Assembly (NCBI GenBank): GCA_032718475.1
Contig: JAUCBJ010009081.1
Span: 1-64,000, forward strand
Direction of reading: 5' to 3'
Length of the DNA: 64,000 nucleotides
Source of the DNA: Nemertoderma westbladi
Lineage: Eukaryota; Xenacoelomorpha; Nemertodermatida; Nemertodermatidae
Numbering within the stretch: the stretch's first letter is position 1; each line of letters opens with the position of its first letter. This document shows positions 35,332 through 49,624 of this stretch, one piece after another. The position numbers and the translations under genes are program-made. A model generated the notes under the pieces. That model did no database searches and was not told the origin of the DNA. It worked only from the letters and a program-made list of their open reading frames with translations.

Positions 35332-36394
35332 CTGAAATAGGAAACACAAATGCAAAGTAAACATATAAAATCGAAATAAATAAATGATGTAACAATGTTT
35401 GAGGATACACTCCGTATTAAATAATATGATAAAAACGCTTGGTGTGATTTAATTTTGCGTTGCGTCTTTAAGTACAGTACAGTAGTCGCCAGTCGCTTAT
35501 TCCTGCGATTGAGTTTCTGAAAGTTGCATTTTAGAGTGCGATAAGAAGCTGGGTTTATTACAATAACTAATTAATGGGACAATAATTAATAATAATATGA
35601 ACTAGGACTTAGCCCATAGTTTTAATTAATGTTGTAGAAGAAAGGATAATAGTAATATTTATAATGTGTGACGGGGGGTTGGGTGGGGCTCTGCCGCAAT
35701 CAAACAATCTCCATGCAAATAACAGCTGATCACTCCGAAAAAATAGGATTTGGGTCAACACACCACCCCCCCCCCCCCCCCCCCCCCCCTCTCCTGTCGC
35801 AATATATAAAGTGAAGGTTTTTTTGGTGGGCTTGTTAGAAGTTATATAATATTTTGTTATATATACAAAATATAATACTGCGCGGATTTGATGAGCCCAG
35901 CGGGTTAAACACCTTGACATCCATGACCTTTACCATTACAATTACAATTACCATTATCATTTCATCATTTCATTTCATTACTTCAGGTCGCTTAGCAGAT
36001 TAATGTGGACGTTCTGGACAAAAGTACCATAAATGGCCCAGGTGTAGTAATAATTTAGTTTTCGTTTTTCCACACGAAACCAATTTTACAACATAATTTA
36101 TAGGAGGTCTTTATTGTTTGGTCTTTATTTGTTTATGGAAACCAATATGCATACATTATGTAACAGCTGGTAGCTTCTTAGTAGGAGATGTTGGTCTATC
36201 AGACCGTTTGCTACATTATTTCATAAAACAGACCAATTATATACTAATATAAACGAACCCCTCTAATGCACCAGGCAACAATGCATATATGTTTCGGTAT
36301 TGATAGGATATTATATAACATAGGACGAGTGTATATTGTTAAATTCATTCAACGAAAGATTTTATTCTATATTGTTTGCCGTAACTCTACAATA
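35332..36394. other. Non-coding interval before the divergent fibrinogen-related gene
   Basis: No exon recognised. It contains a run of 24 C (35766-35789) and short TTTCATT/TTACCATT repeats near 35930-35975. The fibrinogen-like gene promoter should lie in its right-hand part. Confidence 0.5.
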
Positions 36395-36505
36395 ATGCTA
36401 AAGGCAACTATTATTCTAGTTTTAGCTCTGGCAGCAGTAGTTTTACCTGTGGAGAGACTTGGAGAGAACATTGGCGACTCAAACAAAATGGTTGAAAGAA
36501 ACAAT
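36395..36505 (+). CDS. Fibrinogen-related gene exon 1 (signal peptide)
   Basis: ATG at 36395 opens a classic signal peptide ('MLKATIILVLALAAVVLPVE': short basic start, long hydrophobic core, small residues), then a short polar segment. A donor GTTAGT starts at 36506 after a whole codon (37 codons, phase 0). The frame is also open upstream of this ATG, but residues there look non-coding. The next good acceptor in the right phase is at 48683, on the far side of the 36 bp array; linking the two exons is inference from phase, strand and the logic of a secreted protein. Confidence 0.65.
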
Positions 36506-36672
36506 GTTAGTTTGTTTTTAAGGCAGATTTATCATATGTATAATTATTTGTTGTAAGTGATACATGCATGCATAGAGTCTGCTAGTAAGACATAAGAACA
36601 CACAACGAAATATTTTCTCTGCATTAGTATACTATGTAAGATAAGAGAGATCATATCACACCACACACTCCC

Positions 36673-39600
36673 TACCCTCACTTCGTCCCAACTCCCCTCC
36701 GATCTCTCTAACATCACTGTGTCCCAAATCCTCTCTGATCTCCCTGCACTCTCTGCATCCCAAATCCTCTCTGATCTCCCTACACTCTCTGCGTCCCAAA
36801 TCCTCTCTGATCTCCCTACACTCTCTGCGTCCCAAATCCTCTCTGATCTCCCTACACTCTCTGCGTCCCAAATCCTCTCTGATCTCCCTACACTCTCTGC
36901 GTCCCAAATCCTCTCTGATCTCCCTACACTCTCTGCATCCCAAATCCTCTCTGATCTCCCTACACTCTGTGCATCCCAAATCCTCTCTGATCTACCTACA
37001 CTCTCTGCGTCCCAAATCCTCTCTGATCTCCCTACACTCTCTGCGTCCCAAATCCTCTCTGATCTCCCTACACTCACTGCGTCCCAAATCCTCTCTGATC
37101 TCCCTACACTCTCTGCGTCCCAAATCCTCTCTGATCTCCCTACACTCTCTGCGTCCCAAATCCTCTCTGATCTCCCTACACTCTGTGCATCACAAACTCC
37201 TCTCTGATCTCCCTACACTCTCTGCATCCCAAATCCTCTCTGATCTCCCTACACTCTCTGCGTCCCAAACTCCCCTCCGATCTCCCTACACTCTCTGCAT
37301 CCCAAATCCTCTCCGATCTCCCTACACTCTCTGCATCCCAAATCCTCTCCGATCTCCCTGCACTCTCTGCGTCCCAAACTCCTCTCTGATCTCCCTATAC
37401 TCTCTGCGTCCCAAATCCTCTCTGATCTCCCTATACTCTCTGCATCCCAAATCCTCTCCGATCTCCCTGCACTCTCTGCGTCCCAAATCCTCTCTGATCT
37501 CCCTACACTCTCTGCGTCCCAAATCCTCTCTGATCTCCCTACACTCTCTGCGTCCCAAATCCTCTCTGATCTCCCTACACTCTCTGCGTCCCAAATCCTC
37601 TCTGATCTCCCTACACTCTCTGCATCCCAAATCCTCTCTGATCTCCCTACACTCTGTGCATCCCAAATCCTCTCTGATCTACCTACACTCTCTGCATCAC
37701 AAACTCCTCTCTGATCTCCCTACACTCTCTGCATCCCAAATCCTCTCTGATCTCCCTACACTCACTGTGTCCCAAATCCTCTCTGATCTCCCTACACTCT
37801 CTGCGTCCCAAATCCTCTCTGATCTCCCTACACTCTCTGCGTCCCAAATCCTCTCTGATCTCCCTACACTCTCTGCGTCCCAAATCCTCTCTGATCTCCC
37901 TACACTCTCTGCGTCCCAAATCCTCTCTGATCTCCCTACACTCTCTGCGTCCCAAATCATCTCTGATCTCCCTATACTCTCTGCGTCCCAAACTCCTCTC
38001 TGATCTCCCTACACTCTCTGCGTCCCAAATCCTCTCTGATCTCCCTACACTCTCTGCATCCCAAATCCTCTCTGATCTCCCTACACTCTCTGCGTCCCAA
38101 ATCCTCTCTGATCTCCCTACACTCTCTGTGTCCCAAATCATCTCTGATCTCCCTATACTCTCTGCGTCCCAAATCATCTCTGATCTCCCTATACTCTCTG
38201 CGTCCCAAACTCCTCTCTGATCTCCCTACACTCTCTGCGTCCCAAATCCTCTCTGATCTCCCTACACTCACTGCGTCCCAAATCCTCTCTGATCTCCCTA
38301 CACTCTCTGCGTCCCAAATCCTCTCTGATCTCCCTACACTCACTGCGTCCCAAACTCCTCTCTGATCTCCCTATACTCTCTGCGTCCCAAACTCCTCTCT
38401 GATCTCCCTACACTCTCTGCGTCCCAAATCCTCTCTGATCTCCCTACACTCTCTGCATCCCAAATCCTCTCTGATCTCCTTACACTCTCTGCATCCCAAA
38501 TCCTCTCTGATCTCCCTACACTCTCTGCGTCCCAAATCCTCTCTGATCTCCCTACACTCACTGCGTCCCAAATCCTCTCTGATCTCCTTACACTCTCTGC
38601 GTCCCAAACTCCTCTCTGATCTCCCTACACTCTCTGCGTCCCAAATCATCTCTGATCTCCCTATACTCTCTGCGTCCCAAATCATCTCTGATCTCCCTAT
38701 ACTCTCTGCGTCACAAACTCCTCTCTGATCTCCCTACACTATCTGCGTCCCAAATCCTCTCTGATCTCCCTACACTCTCTGCGTCCCAAATCCTCTCTGA
38801 TCTCCCTACACTCTCTGCGTGCCAAATCCTCTCTGATTTCCCTACACTCTCTGCGTCCCAAATCCTCTCTGATCTCCCTACACTCTCTGCGTCCCAAATC
38901 CTCTCTGATCTCCTTACACTCTCTGCGTCCCAAATCCTCTCTGATCTCCCTACATTCTCTGCGTCCCAAATCCTCTCTGATCTCCCTACACTCTCTGCGT
39001 CCCAAATCCTCTCTGATCTCCCTACACTCTCTGCGTCCCAAATCCTCTATGATCTCCCTACACTCTCTGCGTCCCAAATCCTCTCTGATCTCCCTATACT
39101 CTCTGCATCCCAAATCCTCTCTGATCTCCCTGCACTCACTGCGTCCGAAATCCTTTCTGATCTCCCTACACTCTCTGCGTACCAAATCCTCTATGATCTC
39201 CCTACACTCTCTGCATCCCAAATCCTCTCTGATCTCCATACACTATCTGCATCCCAAATCCTCTCTGATCTCCCTGCACGCACTGCGTCCGAAATCCTTT
39301 CTGATCTCCCTACACTCTCTGCGTACCAAATCCTCTATGATCTCCCTACACTCTCTGCATCCCAAATCCTCTCTGATCTCCCTACACTCACTGCGTCCGA
39401 AATCCTTTCTGATCTCCCTACACTCTCTGCGTACCAAATCCTCTCTGATCTCCCTACACTCTCTGCGTCCCAAATCCTCTCTGATCTCCCTACACTCTCT
39501 GCGTCCCAAATCCTCTCCGATCTCCCTACACTCTCTGCATCCCAAATCCTCTCTGATCTCCCTACACTCACTGCGTCCGATATCCTCTATGATCTCCCTA

Positions 39601-42600
39601 CACTCACTGCGTCCCAAATCCTTTCTGATCTCCCTACACTCTCTGCATCCCAAATCCTCTCTGATCTCCCTACACTCTCTGCGTCCCAAATCCTCTCCGA
39701 TCTCCTTACACTCACTGCGTCCCAAATCCTCTCTGATCTCCCTACCCACACTTCATCCCAAACTCCTCTCTGATCTCCCTACACTCTCTGCGTCCCAAAT
39801 CCTCTCTGATCTCCCTACACTCTCTGCGTCCCAAATCCTCTCTGATCTCCATACACTCTCTGCATCCCAAATCCTCTCTGATCTCCCTACACTCTCTGCA
39901 TCACAAACTCCTCTCTGATCTCCCTACACTCACTGCGTCCCAAATCCTTTCTGATCTCCCTACACTCTCTGCGTCCCAAATCCTCTCTGATCTCCCTACA
40001 CTCTATGCGTCCCAAATCATCTCTGATCTCCCTATACTCTCTGCGTCCCAAATCATCTCTGATCTCCCTATACTCTCTGCGTCCCAAACTCCTCTCTGAT
40101 CTCCCTACACTCTCTGCGTCCCAAATCCTCTCTGATCTCCCTACACTCTCTGCATCCCAAATCCTCTCTGATCTCCCTACACTCTCTGCGTCCCAAATCC
40201 TCTCTGATCTCCCTACACTCTCTGCGTCCCAAACTCCCCTCTGATCTCCCTACACTCTCTGCGTCCCAAATCCTCTCTGATCTCCCTACACTCTCTGCAT
40301 CCCAAATCCTCTCTGATCTCCCTACACTCACTGCGTCCCAAATCCTCTCTGATCTCCCTACACTCTCTGCATCCCAAATCCTCTCTGATCTCCCTACACT
40401 CTCTGCGTCCCAAATCCTCTCTGATCTCCCTACACTCACTGCGTCCCAAATCCTCTCTGATCTCCCTACACTCTCTGCGTCCCAAATCCTCTCTGATCTC
40501 CCTACACTCACTGCGTCCCAAACTCCTCTCTGATCTCCCTATACTCTCTGCGTCCCAAACTCCTCTCTGATCTCCCTACACTCTCTGCGTCCCAAATCCT
40601 CTCTGATCTCCCTACACTCTCTGCATCCCAAATCCTCTCTGATCTCCTTACACTCTCTGCATCCCAAATCCTCTCTGATCTCCCTACACTCTCTGCGTCC
40701 CAAATCCTCTCTAATCTCCCTACACTCACTGCGTCCCAAATCCTCTCTGATCTCCCTACACTCTCTGCATCACAAACTCCTCTCTGATCTCCCTACACTC
40801 ACTGCGTCCCAAATCCTTTCTGATCTCCCTACACTCTCTGCGTCCCAAATCCTCTCTGATCTCCCTACACTCTATGCGTCCCAAATCATCTCTGATCTCC
40901 CTATACTCTCTGCGTCCCAAATCATCTCTGATCTCCCTATACTCTCTGCGTCCCAAACTCCTCTCTGATCTCCCTACACTCTCTGCGTCCCAAATCCTCT
41001 CTGATCTCCCTACACTCTCTGCATCCCAAATCCTCTCTGATCTCCCTACACTCTCTGCGTCCCAAATCCTCTCTGATCTCCCTACACTCTCTGCGTCCCA
41101 AACTCCCCTCTGATCTCCCTACACTCTCTGCGTCCCAAATCCTCTCTGATCTCCCTACACTCTCTGCATCCCAAATCCTCTCTGATCTCCCTACACTCAC
41201 TGCGTCCCAAATCCTCTCTGATCTCCCTACACTCTCTGCATCCCAAATCCTCTCTGATCTCCCTACACTCTCTGCGTCCCAAATCCTCTCTGATCTCCCT
41301 ACACTCACTGCGTCCCAAATCCTCTCTGATCTCCCTACACTCTCTGCGTCCCAAATCCTCTCTGATCTCCCTACACTCACTGCGTCCCAAACTCCTCTCT
41401 GATCTCCCTATACTCTCTGCGTCCCAAACTCCTCTCTGATCTCCCTACACTCTCTGCGTCCCAAATCCTCTCTGATCTCCCTACACTCTCTGCATCCCAA
41501 ATCCTCTCTGATCTCCTTACACTCTCTGCATCCCAAATCCTCTCTGATCTCCCTACACTCTCTGCGTCCCAAATCCTCTCTGATCTCCCTACACTCTCTG
41601 TGTCCCAAATCATCTCTGATCTCCCTATACTCTCTGCGTCCCAAATCATCTCTGATCTCCCTATACTCTCTGCGTCCCAAACTCCTCTCTGATCTCCCTA
41701 CACTCTCTGCGTCCCAAATCCTCTCTGATCTCCCTACACTCACTGCGTCCCAAATCCTCTCTGATCTCCCTACACTCTCTGCGTCCCAAATCCTCTCTGA
41801 TCTCCCTACACTCACTGCGTCCCAAACTCCTCTCTGATCTCCCTATACTCTCTGCGTCCCAAACTCCTCTCTGATCTCCCTACACTCTCTGCGTCCCAAA
41901 TCCTCTCTGATCTCCCTACACTCTCTGCATCCCAAATCCTCTCTGATCTCCTTACACTCTCTGCATCCCAAATCCTCTCTGATCTCCCTACACTCTCTGC
42001 GTCCCAAATCCTCTCTGATCTCCCTACACTCACTGCGTCCCAAATCCTCTCTGATCTCCTTACACTCTCTGCGTCCCAAACTCCTCTCTGATCTCCCTAC
42101 ACTCTCTGCGTCCCAAATCATCTCTGATCTCCCTATACTCTCTGCGTCCCAAATCATCTCTGATCTCCCTATACTCTCTGCGTCACAAACTCCTCTCTGA
42201 TCTCCCTACACTATCTGCGTCCCAAATCCTCTCTGATCTCCCTACACTCTCTGCGTCCCAAATCCTCTCTGATCTCCCTACACTCTCTGCGTGCCAAATC
42301 CTCTCTGATTTCCCTACACTCTCTGCGTCCCAAATCCTCTCTGATCTCCCTACACTCTCTGCGTCCCAAATCCTCTCTGATCTCCTTACACTCTCTGCGT
42401 CCCAAATCCTCTCTGATCTCCCTACATTCTCTGCGTCCCAAATCCTCTCTGATCTCCCTACACTCTCTGCGTCCCAAATCCTCTCTGATCTCCCTACACT
42501 CTCTGCGTCCCAAATCCTCTATGATCTCCCTACACTCTCTGCGTCCCAAATCCTCTCTGATCTCCCTATACTCTCTGCATCCCAAATCCTCTCTGATCTC

Positions 42601-45600
42601 CCTGCACTCACTGCGTCCGAAATCCTTTCTGATCTCCCTACACTCTCTGCGTACCAAATCCTCTATGATCTCCCTACACTCTCTGCATCCCAAATCCTCT
42701 CTGATCTCCATACACTATCTGCATCCCAAATCCTCTCTGATCTCCCTGCACGCACTGCGTCCGAAATCCTTTCTGATCTCCCTACACTCTCTGCGTACCA
42801 AATCCTCTATGATCTCCCTACACTCTCTGCATCCCAAATCCTCTCTGATCTCCCTACACTCACTGCGTCCGAAATCCTTTCTGATCTCCCTACACTCTCT
42901 GCGTACCAAATCCTCTCTGATCTCCCTACACTCTCTGCGTCCCAAATCCTCTCTGATCTCCCTACACTCTCTGCGTCCCAAATCCTCTCCGATCTCCCTA
43001 CACTCTCTGCATCCCAAATCCTCTCTGATCTCCCTACACTCACTGCGTCCGATATCCTCTATGATCTCCCTACACTCACTGCGTCCCAAATCCTTTCTGA
43101 TCTCCCTACACTCTCTGCATCCCAAATCCTCTCTGATCTCCCTACACTCTCTGCGTCCCAAATCCTCTCCGATCTCCTTACACTCACTGCGTCCCAAATC
43201 CTCTCTGATCTCCCTACCCACACTTCATCCCAAACTCCTCTCTGATCTCCCTACACTCTCTGCGTCCCAAATCCTCTCTGATCTCCCTACACTCTCTGCG
43301 TCCCAAATCCTCTCTGATCTCCATACACTCTCTGCATCCCAAATCCTCTCTGATCTCCCTACACTCTCTGCATCACAAACTCCTCTCTGATCTCCCTACA
43401 CTCACTGCGTCCCAAATCCTTTCTGATCTCCCTACACTCTCTGCGTCCCAAATCCTCTCTGATCTCCCTACACTCTATGCGTCCCAAATCATCTCTGATC
43501 TCCCTATACTCTCTGCGTCCCAAATCATCTCTGATCTCCCTATACTCTCTGCGTCCCAAACTCCTCTCTGATCTCCCTACACTCTCTGCGTCCCAAATCC
43601 TCTCTGATCTCCCTACACTCTCTGCATCCCAAATCCTCTCTGATCTCCCTACACTCTCTGCGTCCCAAATCCTCTCTGATCTCCCTACACTCTCTGCGTC
43701 CCAAACTCCCCTCTGATCTCCCTACACTCTCTGCGTCCCAAATCCTCTCTGATCTCCCTACACTCTCTGCATCCCAAATCCTCTCTGATCTCCCTACACT
43801 CACTGCGTCCCAAATCCTCTCTGATCTCCCTACACTCTCTGCATCCCAAATCCTCTCTGATCTCCCTACACTCTCTGCGTCCCAAATCCTCTCTGATCTC
43901 CCTACACTCACTGCGTCCCAAATCCTCTCTGATCTCCCTACACTCTCTGCGTCCCAAATCCTCTCTGATCTCCCTACACTCACTGCGTCCCAAACTCCTC
44001 TCTGATCTCCCTATACTCTCTGCGTCCCAAACTCCTCTCTGATCTCCCTACACTCTCTGCGTCCCAAATCCTCTCTGATCTCCCTACACTCTCTGCATCC
44101 CAAATCCTCTCTGATCTCCTTACACTCTCTGCATCCCAAATCCTCTCTGATCTCCCTACACTCTCTGCGTCCCAAATCCTCTCTAATCTCCCTACACTCA
44201 CTGCGTCCCAAATCCTCTCTGATCTCCCTACACTCTCTGCATCACAAACTCCTCTCTGATCTCCCTACACTCACTGCGTCCCAAATCCTTTCTGATCTCC
44301 CTACACTCTCTGCGTCCCAAATCCTCTCTGATCTCCCTACACTCTATGCGTCCCAAATCATCTCTGATCTCCCTATACTCTCTGCGTCCCAAATCATCTC
44401 TGATCTCCCTATACTCTCTGCGTCCCAAACTCCTCTCTGATCTCCCTACACTCTCTGCGTCCCAAATCCTCTCTGATCTCCCTACACTCTCTGCATCCCA
44501 AATCCTCTCTGATCTCCCTACACTCTCTGCGTCCCAAATCCTCTCTGATCTCCCTACACTCTCTGCGTCCCAAACTCCCCTCTGATCTCCCTACACTCTC
44601 TGCGTCCCAAATCCTCTCTGATCTCCCTACACTCTCTGCATCCCAAATCCTCTCTGATCTCCCTACACTCACTGCGTCCCAAATCCTCTCTGATCTCCCT
44701 ACACTCTCTGCATCCCAAATCCTCTCTGATCTCCCTACACTCTCTGCGTCCCAAATCCTCTCTGATCTCCCTACACTCACTGCGTCCCAAATCCTCTCTG
44801 ATCTCCCTACACTCTCTGCGTCCCAAATCCTCTCTGATCTCCCTACACTCACTGCGTCCCAAACTCCTCTCTGATCTCCCTATACTCTCTGCGTCCCAAA
44901 CTCCTCTCTGATCTCCCTACACTCTCTGCGTCCCAAATCCTCTCTGATCTCCCTACACTCTCTGCATCCCAAATCCTCTCTGATCTCCTTACACTCTCTG
45001 CATCCCAAATCCTCTCTGATCTCCCTACACTCTCTGCGTCCCAAATCCTCTCTGATCTCCCTACACTCACTGCGTCCCAAATCCTCTCTGATCTCCTTAC
45101 ACTCTCTGCGTCCCAAACTCCTCTCTGATCTCCCTACACTCTCTGCGTCCCAAATCATCTCTGATCTCCCTATACTCTCTGCGTCCCAAATCATCTCTGA
45201 TCTCTCTATACTCTCTGCGTCACAAACTCCTCTCTGATCTCCCTACACTATCTGCGTCCCAAATCCTCTCTGATCTCCCTACACTCTCTGCGTCCCAAAT
45301 CCTCTCTGATCTCCCTACACTCTCTGCGTGCCAAATCCTCTCTGATTTCCCTACACTCTCTGCGTCCCAAATCCTCTCTGATCTCCCTACACTCTCTGCG
45401 TCCCAAATCCTCTCTGATCTCCTTACACTCTCTGCGTCCCAAATCCTCTCTGATCTCCCTACATTCTCTGCGTCCCAAATCCTCTCTGATCTCCCTACAC
45501 TCTCTGCGTCCCAAATCCTCTCTGATCTCCCTACACTCTCTGCGTCCCAAATCCTCTATGATCTCCCTACACTCTCTGCGTCCCAAATCCTCTCTGATCT

Positions 45601-48258
45601 CCCTATACTCTCTGCATCCCAAATCCTCTCTGATCTCCCTGCACTCACTGCGTCCGAAATCCTTTCTGATCTCCCTACACTCTCTGCGTACCAAATCCTC
45701 TATGATCTCCCTACACTCTCTGCATCCCAAATCCTCTCTGATCTCCATACACTATCTGCATCCCAAATCCTCTCTGATCTCCCTGCACTCACTGCGTCCG
45801 AAATCCTCTCTGATCTCCCTACACTCTCTGCGTACCAAATCCTCTATGATCTCCCTACACTCTCTGCATCCCAAATCCTCTCTGATCTCCCTACACTCAC
45901 TGCGTCCGAAATCCTTTCTGATCTCCCTACACTCTCTGCGTACCAAATCCTCTCTGATCTCCCTACACTCTCTGCGTCCCAAATCCTCTCTGATCTCCCT
46001 ACACTCTCTGCGTCCCAAATCCTCTCCGATCTCCCTACACTCTCTGCATCCCAAATCCTCTCTGATCTCCCTACACTCACTGCGTCCGATATCCTCTATG
46101 ATCTCCCTACACTCACTGCGTCCCAAATCCTTTCTGATCTCCCTACACTCTCTGCGTCCCAAATCCTCTCTGATCTCCCTACACTCTCTGCGTCCCAAAT
46201 CCTCTCCGATCTCCTTACACTCACTGCGTCCCAAATCCTCTCTGATCTCCCTACCCACACTTCATCCCAAACTCCTCTCTGATCTCCCTACACTCTCTGC
46301 GTCCCAAATCCTCTCTGATCTCCCTACACTCTCTGCGTCCCAAATCCTCTCTGATCTCCATACACTCTCTGCATCCCAAATCCTCTCTGATCTCCCTACA
46401 CTCTCTGCATCACAAACTCCTCTCTGATCTCCCTACACTCACTGCGTCCCAAATCCTTTCTGATCTCCCTACACTCTCTGCGTCCCAAATCCTCTCTGAT
46501 CTCCCTACACTCTATGCGTCCCAAATCATCTCTGATCTCCCTATACTCTCTGCGTCCCAAATCATCTCTGATCTCCCTATACTCTCTGCGTCCCAAACTC
46601 CTCTCTGATCTCCCTACACTCTCTGCGTCCCAAATCCTCTCTGATCTCCCTACACTCTCTGCGTCCCAAATCCTCTCTGATCTCCCTACACTCTCTGCGT
46701 CCCAAATCCTCTCTGATCTCCCTACACTCTCTGCGTCCCAAACTCCCCTCTGATCTCCCTACACTCTCTGCGTCCCAAATCCTCTCTGATCTCCCTACAC
46801 TCTCTGCATCCCAAATCCTCTCTGATCTCCCTACACTCACTGCGTCCCAAATCCTCTCTGATCTCCCTACACTCTCTGCGTCCCAAATCCTCTCTGATCT
46901 TCCTACACTCTCTGCGTCCCAAATCCTCTCTGATCTCCCTACACTCTCTGCGTCCCAAATCCTCTCTGATCTCCCTACACTCTCTGCGTCCCAAATCCTC
47001 TCTGATCTCCCTACACTCTCTGCGTCCCAAACTCCTCTCTGATCTCCCTACACTCTCTGCGTCCCAAATCCTCTCTGATCTCCCTACACTCTCTGCATCC
47101 CAAATCCTCTCTGATCTCCCTACACTTTCTGCGTCCCAAATCCTCTCTGATCTCCCTACACTCTCTGTGTCCCAAATCATCTCTGATCTCCCTATACTCT
47201 CTGCGTCCCAAATCATCTCTGATCTCCCTATACTCTCTGCGTCCCAAACTCCTCTCTGATCTCCCTACACTCTCTGCGTCCCAAATCCTCTCTGATCTCC
47301 CTACACTCACTGCGTCCCAAATCCTCTCTGATCTCCCTACACTCTCTGCGTCCCAAATCCTCTCTGATCTCCCTACACTCACTGCGTCCCAAACTCCTCT
47401 CTGATCTCCCTATACTCTCTGCGTCCCAAACTCCTCTCTGATCTCCCTACACTCTCTGCGTCCCAAATCCTCTCTGATCTCCCTACACTCTCTGCATCCC
47501 AAATCCTCTCTGATCTCCTTACACTCTCTGCATCCCAAATCCTCTCTGATCTCCCTACACTCTCTGCGTCCCAAATCCTCTCTGATCTCCCTACACTCAC
47601 TGCGTCCCAAATCCTCTCTGATCTCCTTACACTCTCTGCGCCCCAAACTCCTCTCTGATCTCCCTACACTCTCTGCGTCCCAAATCATCTCTGATCTCCC
47701 TATACTCTCTGCGTCCCAAATCATCTCTGATCTCCCTATACTCTCTGCGTCCCAAACTCCTCTCTGATCTCCCTACACTATCTGCGTCCCAAATCCTCTC
47801 TGATCTCCCTACACTCTCTGCGTCCCAAATCCTCTCTGATCTCCCTACACTCTCTGCGTCCCAAATCCTCTCTGATTTCCCTACACTCTCTGCGTCCCAA
47901 ATCCTCTCTGATCTCCCTACACTCTCTGCGTCCCAAATCCTCTCTGATCTCCTTACAATCTCTGCGTCCCAAATCCTCTCTGATCTCCCTACATTCTCTG
48001 CGTCCCAAATCCTCTCTGATCTCCCTACACTCTCTGCGTCCCAAATCCTCTCTGATCTCCTTACACTCTCTGCGTCCCAAATCCTCTCTGATCTCCCTAC
48101 ATTCTCTGCGTCCCAAATCCTCTCTGATCTCCCTACACTCACTGCGTCCGAACTCAGCTCTGATCTCTCTACACTCTCCGAATCCCAAATCCTCTCTGAT
48201 CTCCCTACATTCACTGCGTCCGAACTCCGCTCTGATCTCCCTACACTCTCTGCGTCCC
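36673..48258. repeat. 11.6 kb minisatellite of a 36 bp pyrimidine-rich unit in the first intron
   Basis: About 320 units of the form CTCTGATCTCCCTACACTCT followed by CTGCGTCCCAAATCCT. Some units are 37 bp (AAACTCCT instead of AAATCCT). Because 36 is a multiple of three, all frames on both strands stay open for long distances; the resulting Ser/Leu- or Arg/Glu-rich frames are artefacts. Higher-order copies are visible: blocks repeat at offsets of 869 bp (40005 to 40874; 43477 to 44346), 3472 bp (39049 to 42521) and 3037 bp (42521 to 45558). On the gene strand AG is essentially absent; I noticed it only near 48155, at the decayed right edge. Confidence 0.95.
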
Positions 48259-48683
48259 ATATACGAAATTTTCGTAGAGAAAAATCAGAAAATTTCATAG
48301 ATTAGAGCCTCATGACTTAAGGTTTAGGGTTAAATTACTGCTTTAATCATGGTTTGTGCCTGACCAACAAACCCTAACCTTAAAAAAATTCAATATCCCA
48401 GTCAGTACCTACATAACACCCCAATAACCAAGTCATTAAGCAACACTGCATTGTCATTATGCTGCTCCTACAGACCTGCACATTGTATACAAACTCTTTT
48501 TGCTAAATGAGAGCAGGCTTTAATTTAATCAAAATTTACAGCGCCCGTCGCACATTTTCATTTAACACCCCAGCAACATCAGCTTGGCAATAATTGAAGA
48601 TGTGGTACCCATTATGCCAATCTTGATTACATTGAAATACGAAATGGCTCACGAAAGTGATACTTATCAATATTATTTTGTAG
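48259..48683. other. Unique end of the first intron before the fibrinogen-domain exon
   Basis: Non-repetitive AT-rich DNA ending in the acceptor ATTATTTTGTAG. No other feature seen. Confidence 0.6.
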
Positions 48684-49624
48684 AACAAATACAAGGTGGA
48701 GAAAGCAGCTCAAGAAATACTTAATACTCATCCAATACTCATGGATGACGAGAACATGGAACATTATCTGCATGAAAATAATTCTATGGAATCAGTAGTG
48801 GAAAGGGATGCTCCGATGCGCAGTGAAATTCCCTGCAAAATATTTAATGACAATGATGAATCCGGTCTTTATAAAAGTGAACAGTATTCGCTAGGTGGGT
48901 ATGTTTATTGCGATCTGGACACAGATGGGGGACCTTGGTTGGTAATCCAACGACGCGTCGACAAATCAGTCGACTTCTTTCGCAACTGGGCAAACTACAA
49001 GGCAGGATTTGGAAATGTGAGTAATAACTTCTTCCTTGGATTGGAGACTATTCATCAACTTTCTAAAGGTGGTGTTCCAATGCGAATTGATTTGTGGTCA
49101 GATATAAGCTCTGCTCCTTCTGATGAATTTAAAAGTCAAGTTTTGAACTACTATTGTGGTGGAGCATTTGAAAATGCATATGGCTTTAAATTACCATTTT
49201 GCACCCAGGAACACATGTATGCTTACTATAACAATTTCAGTGTAGGTTCTGCAGCAACTAATTACACATTAAATGCTTCGGGGTATTCTGGCAATGCAGG
49301 GGATATGATTGTAGGTGAGGTGGGTCTCAATCCTGTTCACAAACCAATCCAGGATTCTGACAGGAGATTTTATCCCAACAGTCAGCCATTCAGTTCATTT
49401 GATCACAACAGTGGCGTGATTAGAGAACTACCTCAACCCAATTATTTTGATGAAAAAGAGACCAACTGTGGCCGCCAATTCCAATCGGGTTGGTGGTTTG
49501 CTCCTGGAAAATGTGCGTGGGGAACGAACTTAAATGATATAATGATAAGACTATATTGGCGATCATATGCAGGATTTTATCCACTGGAAAAGGTAGAAAT
49601 CAAGATCAAAGTAGACAATTATGT
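48684..49624 (+). CDS. Fibrinogen-related gene exon 2 (first fibrinogen-related domain)
   Basis: After an acidic linker, 'IPCKIFNDNDESGLY', 'GGYVYCDLDTDGGPWLVIQR', 'DFFRNWANYKAGFG' and 'NNFFLGLETIHQLS' give a clear fibrinogen-related domain (FReD). The C-terminal part keeps the disulfide pair and Trp motif ('NCGRQFQSGWWFAPGKCAWG') followed by 'YWRSYAGFYPLEKVEIKI'. The usual calcium-site DRDND loop is replaced ('FSSFDHNSG'). A long insert lies between strands ('GEVGLNPVHKPIQDSDRRF'). The exon ends before donor GTGAGT at 49625 in phase 0; the open frame beyond it is intron. FReDs bind carbohydrates or acetylated ligands in lectins and immune proteins. Which role applies here cannot be told. Confidence 0.88.

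Noticed and set aside
36544-48298. Many long open frames on both strands (Ser/Leu/His-rich or Arg/Glu/Ile-rich) inside the 36 bp array
   Set aside because: A 36 bp period keeps every stop-free frame open indefinitely; frames overlap on both strands and shift at each 37 bp unit. They are repeat artefacts.
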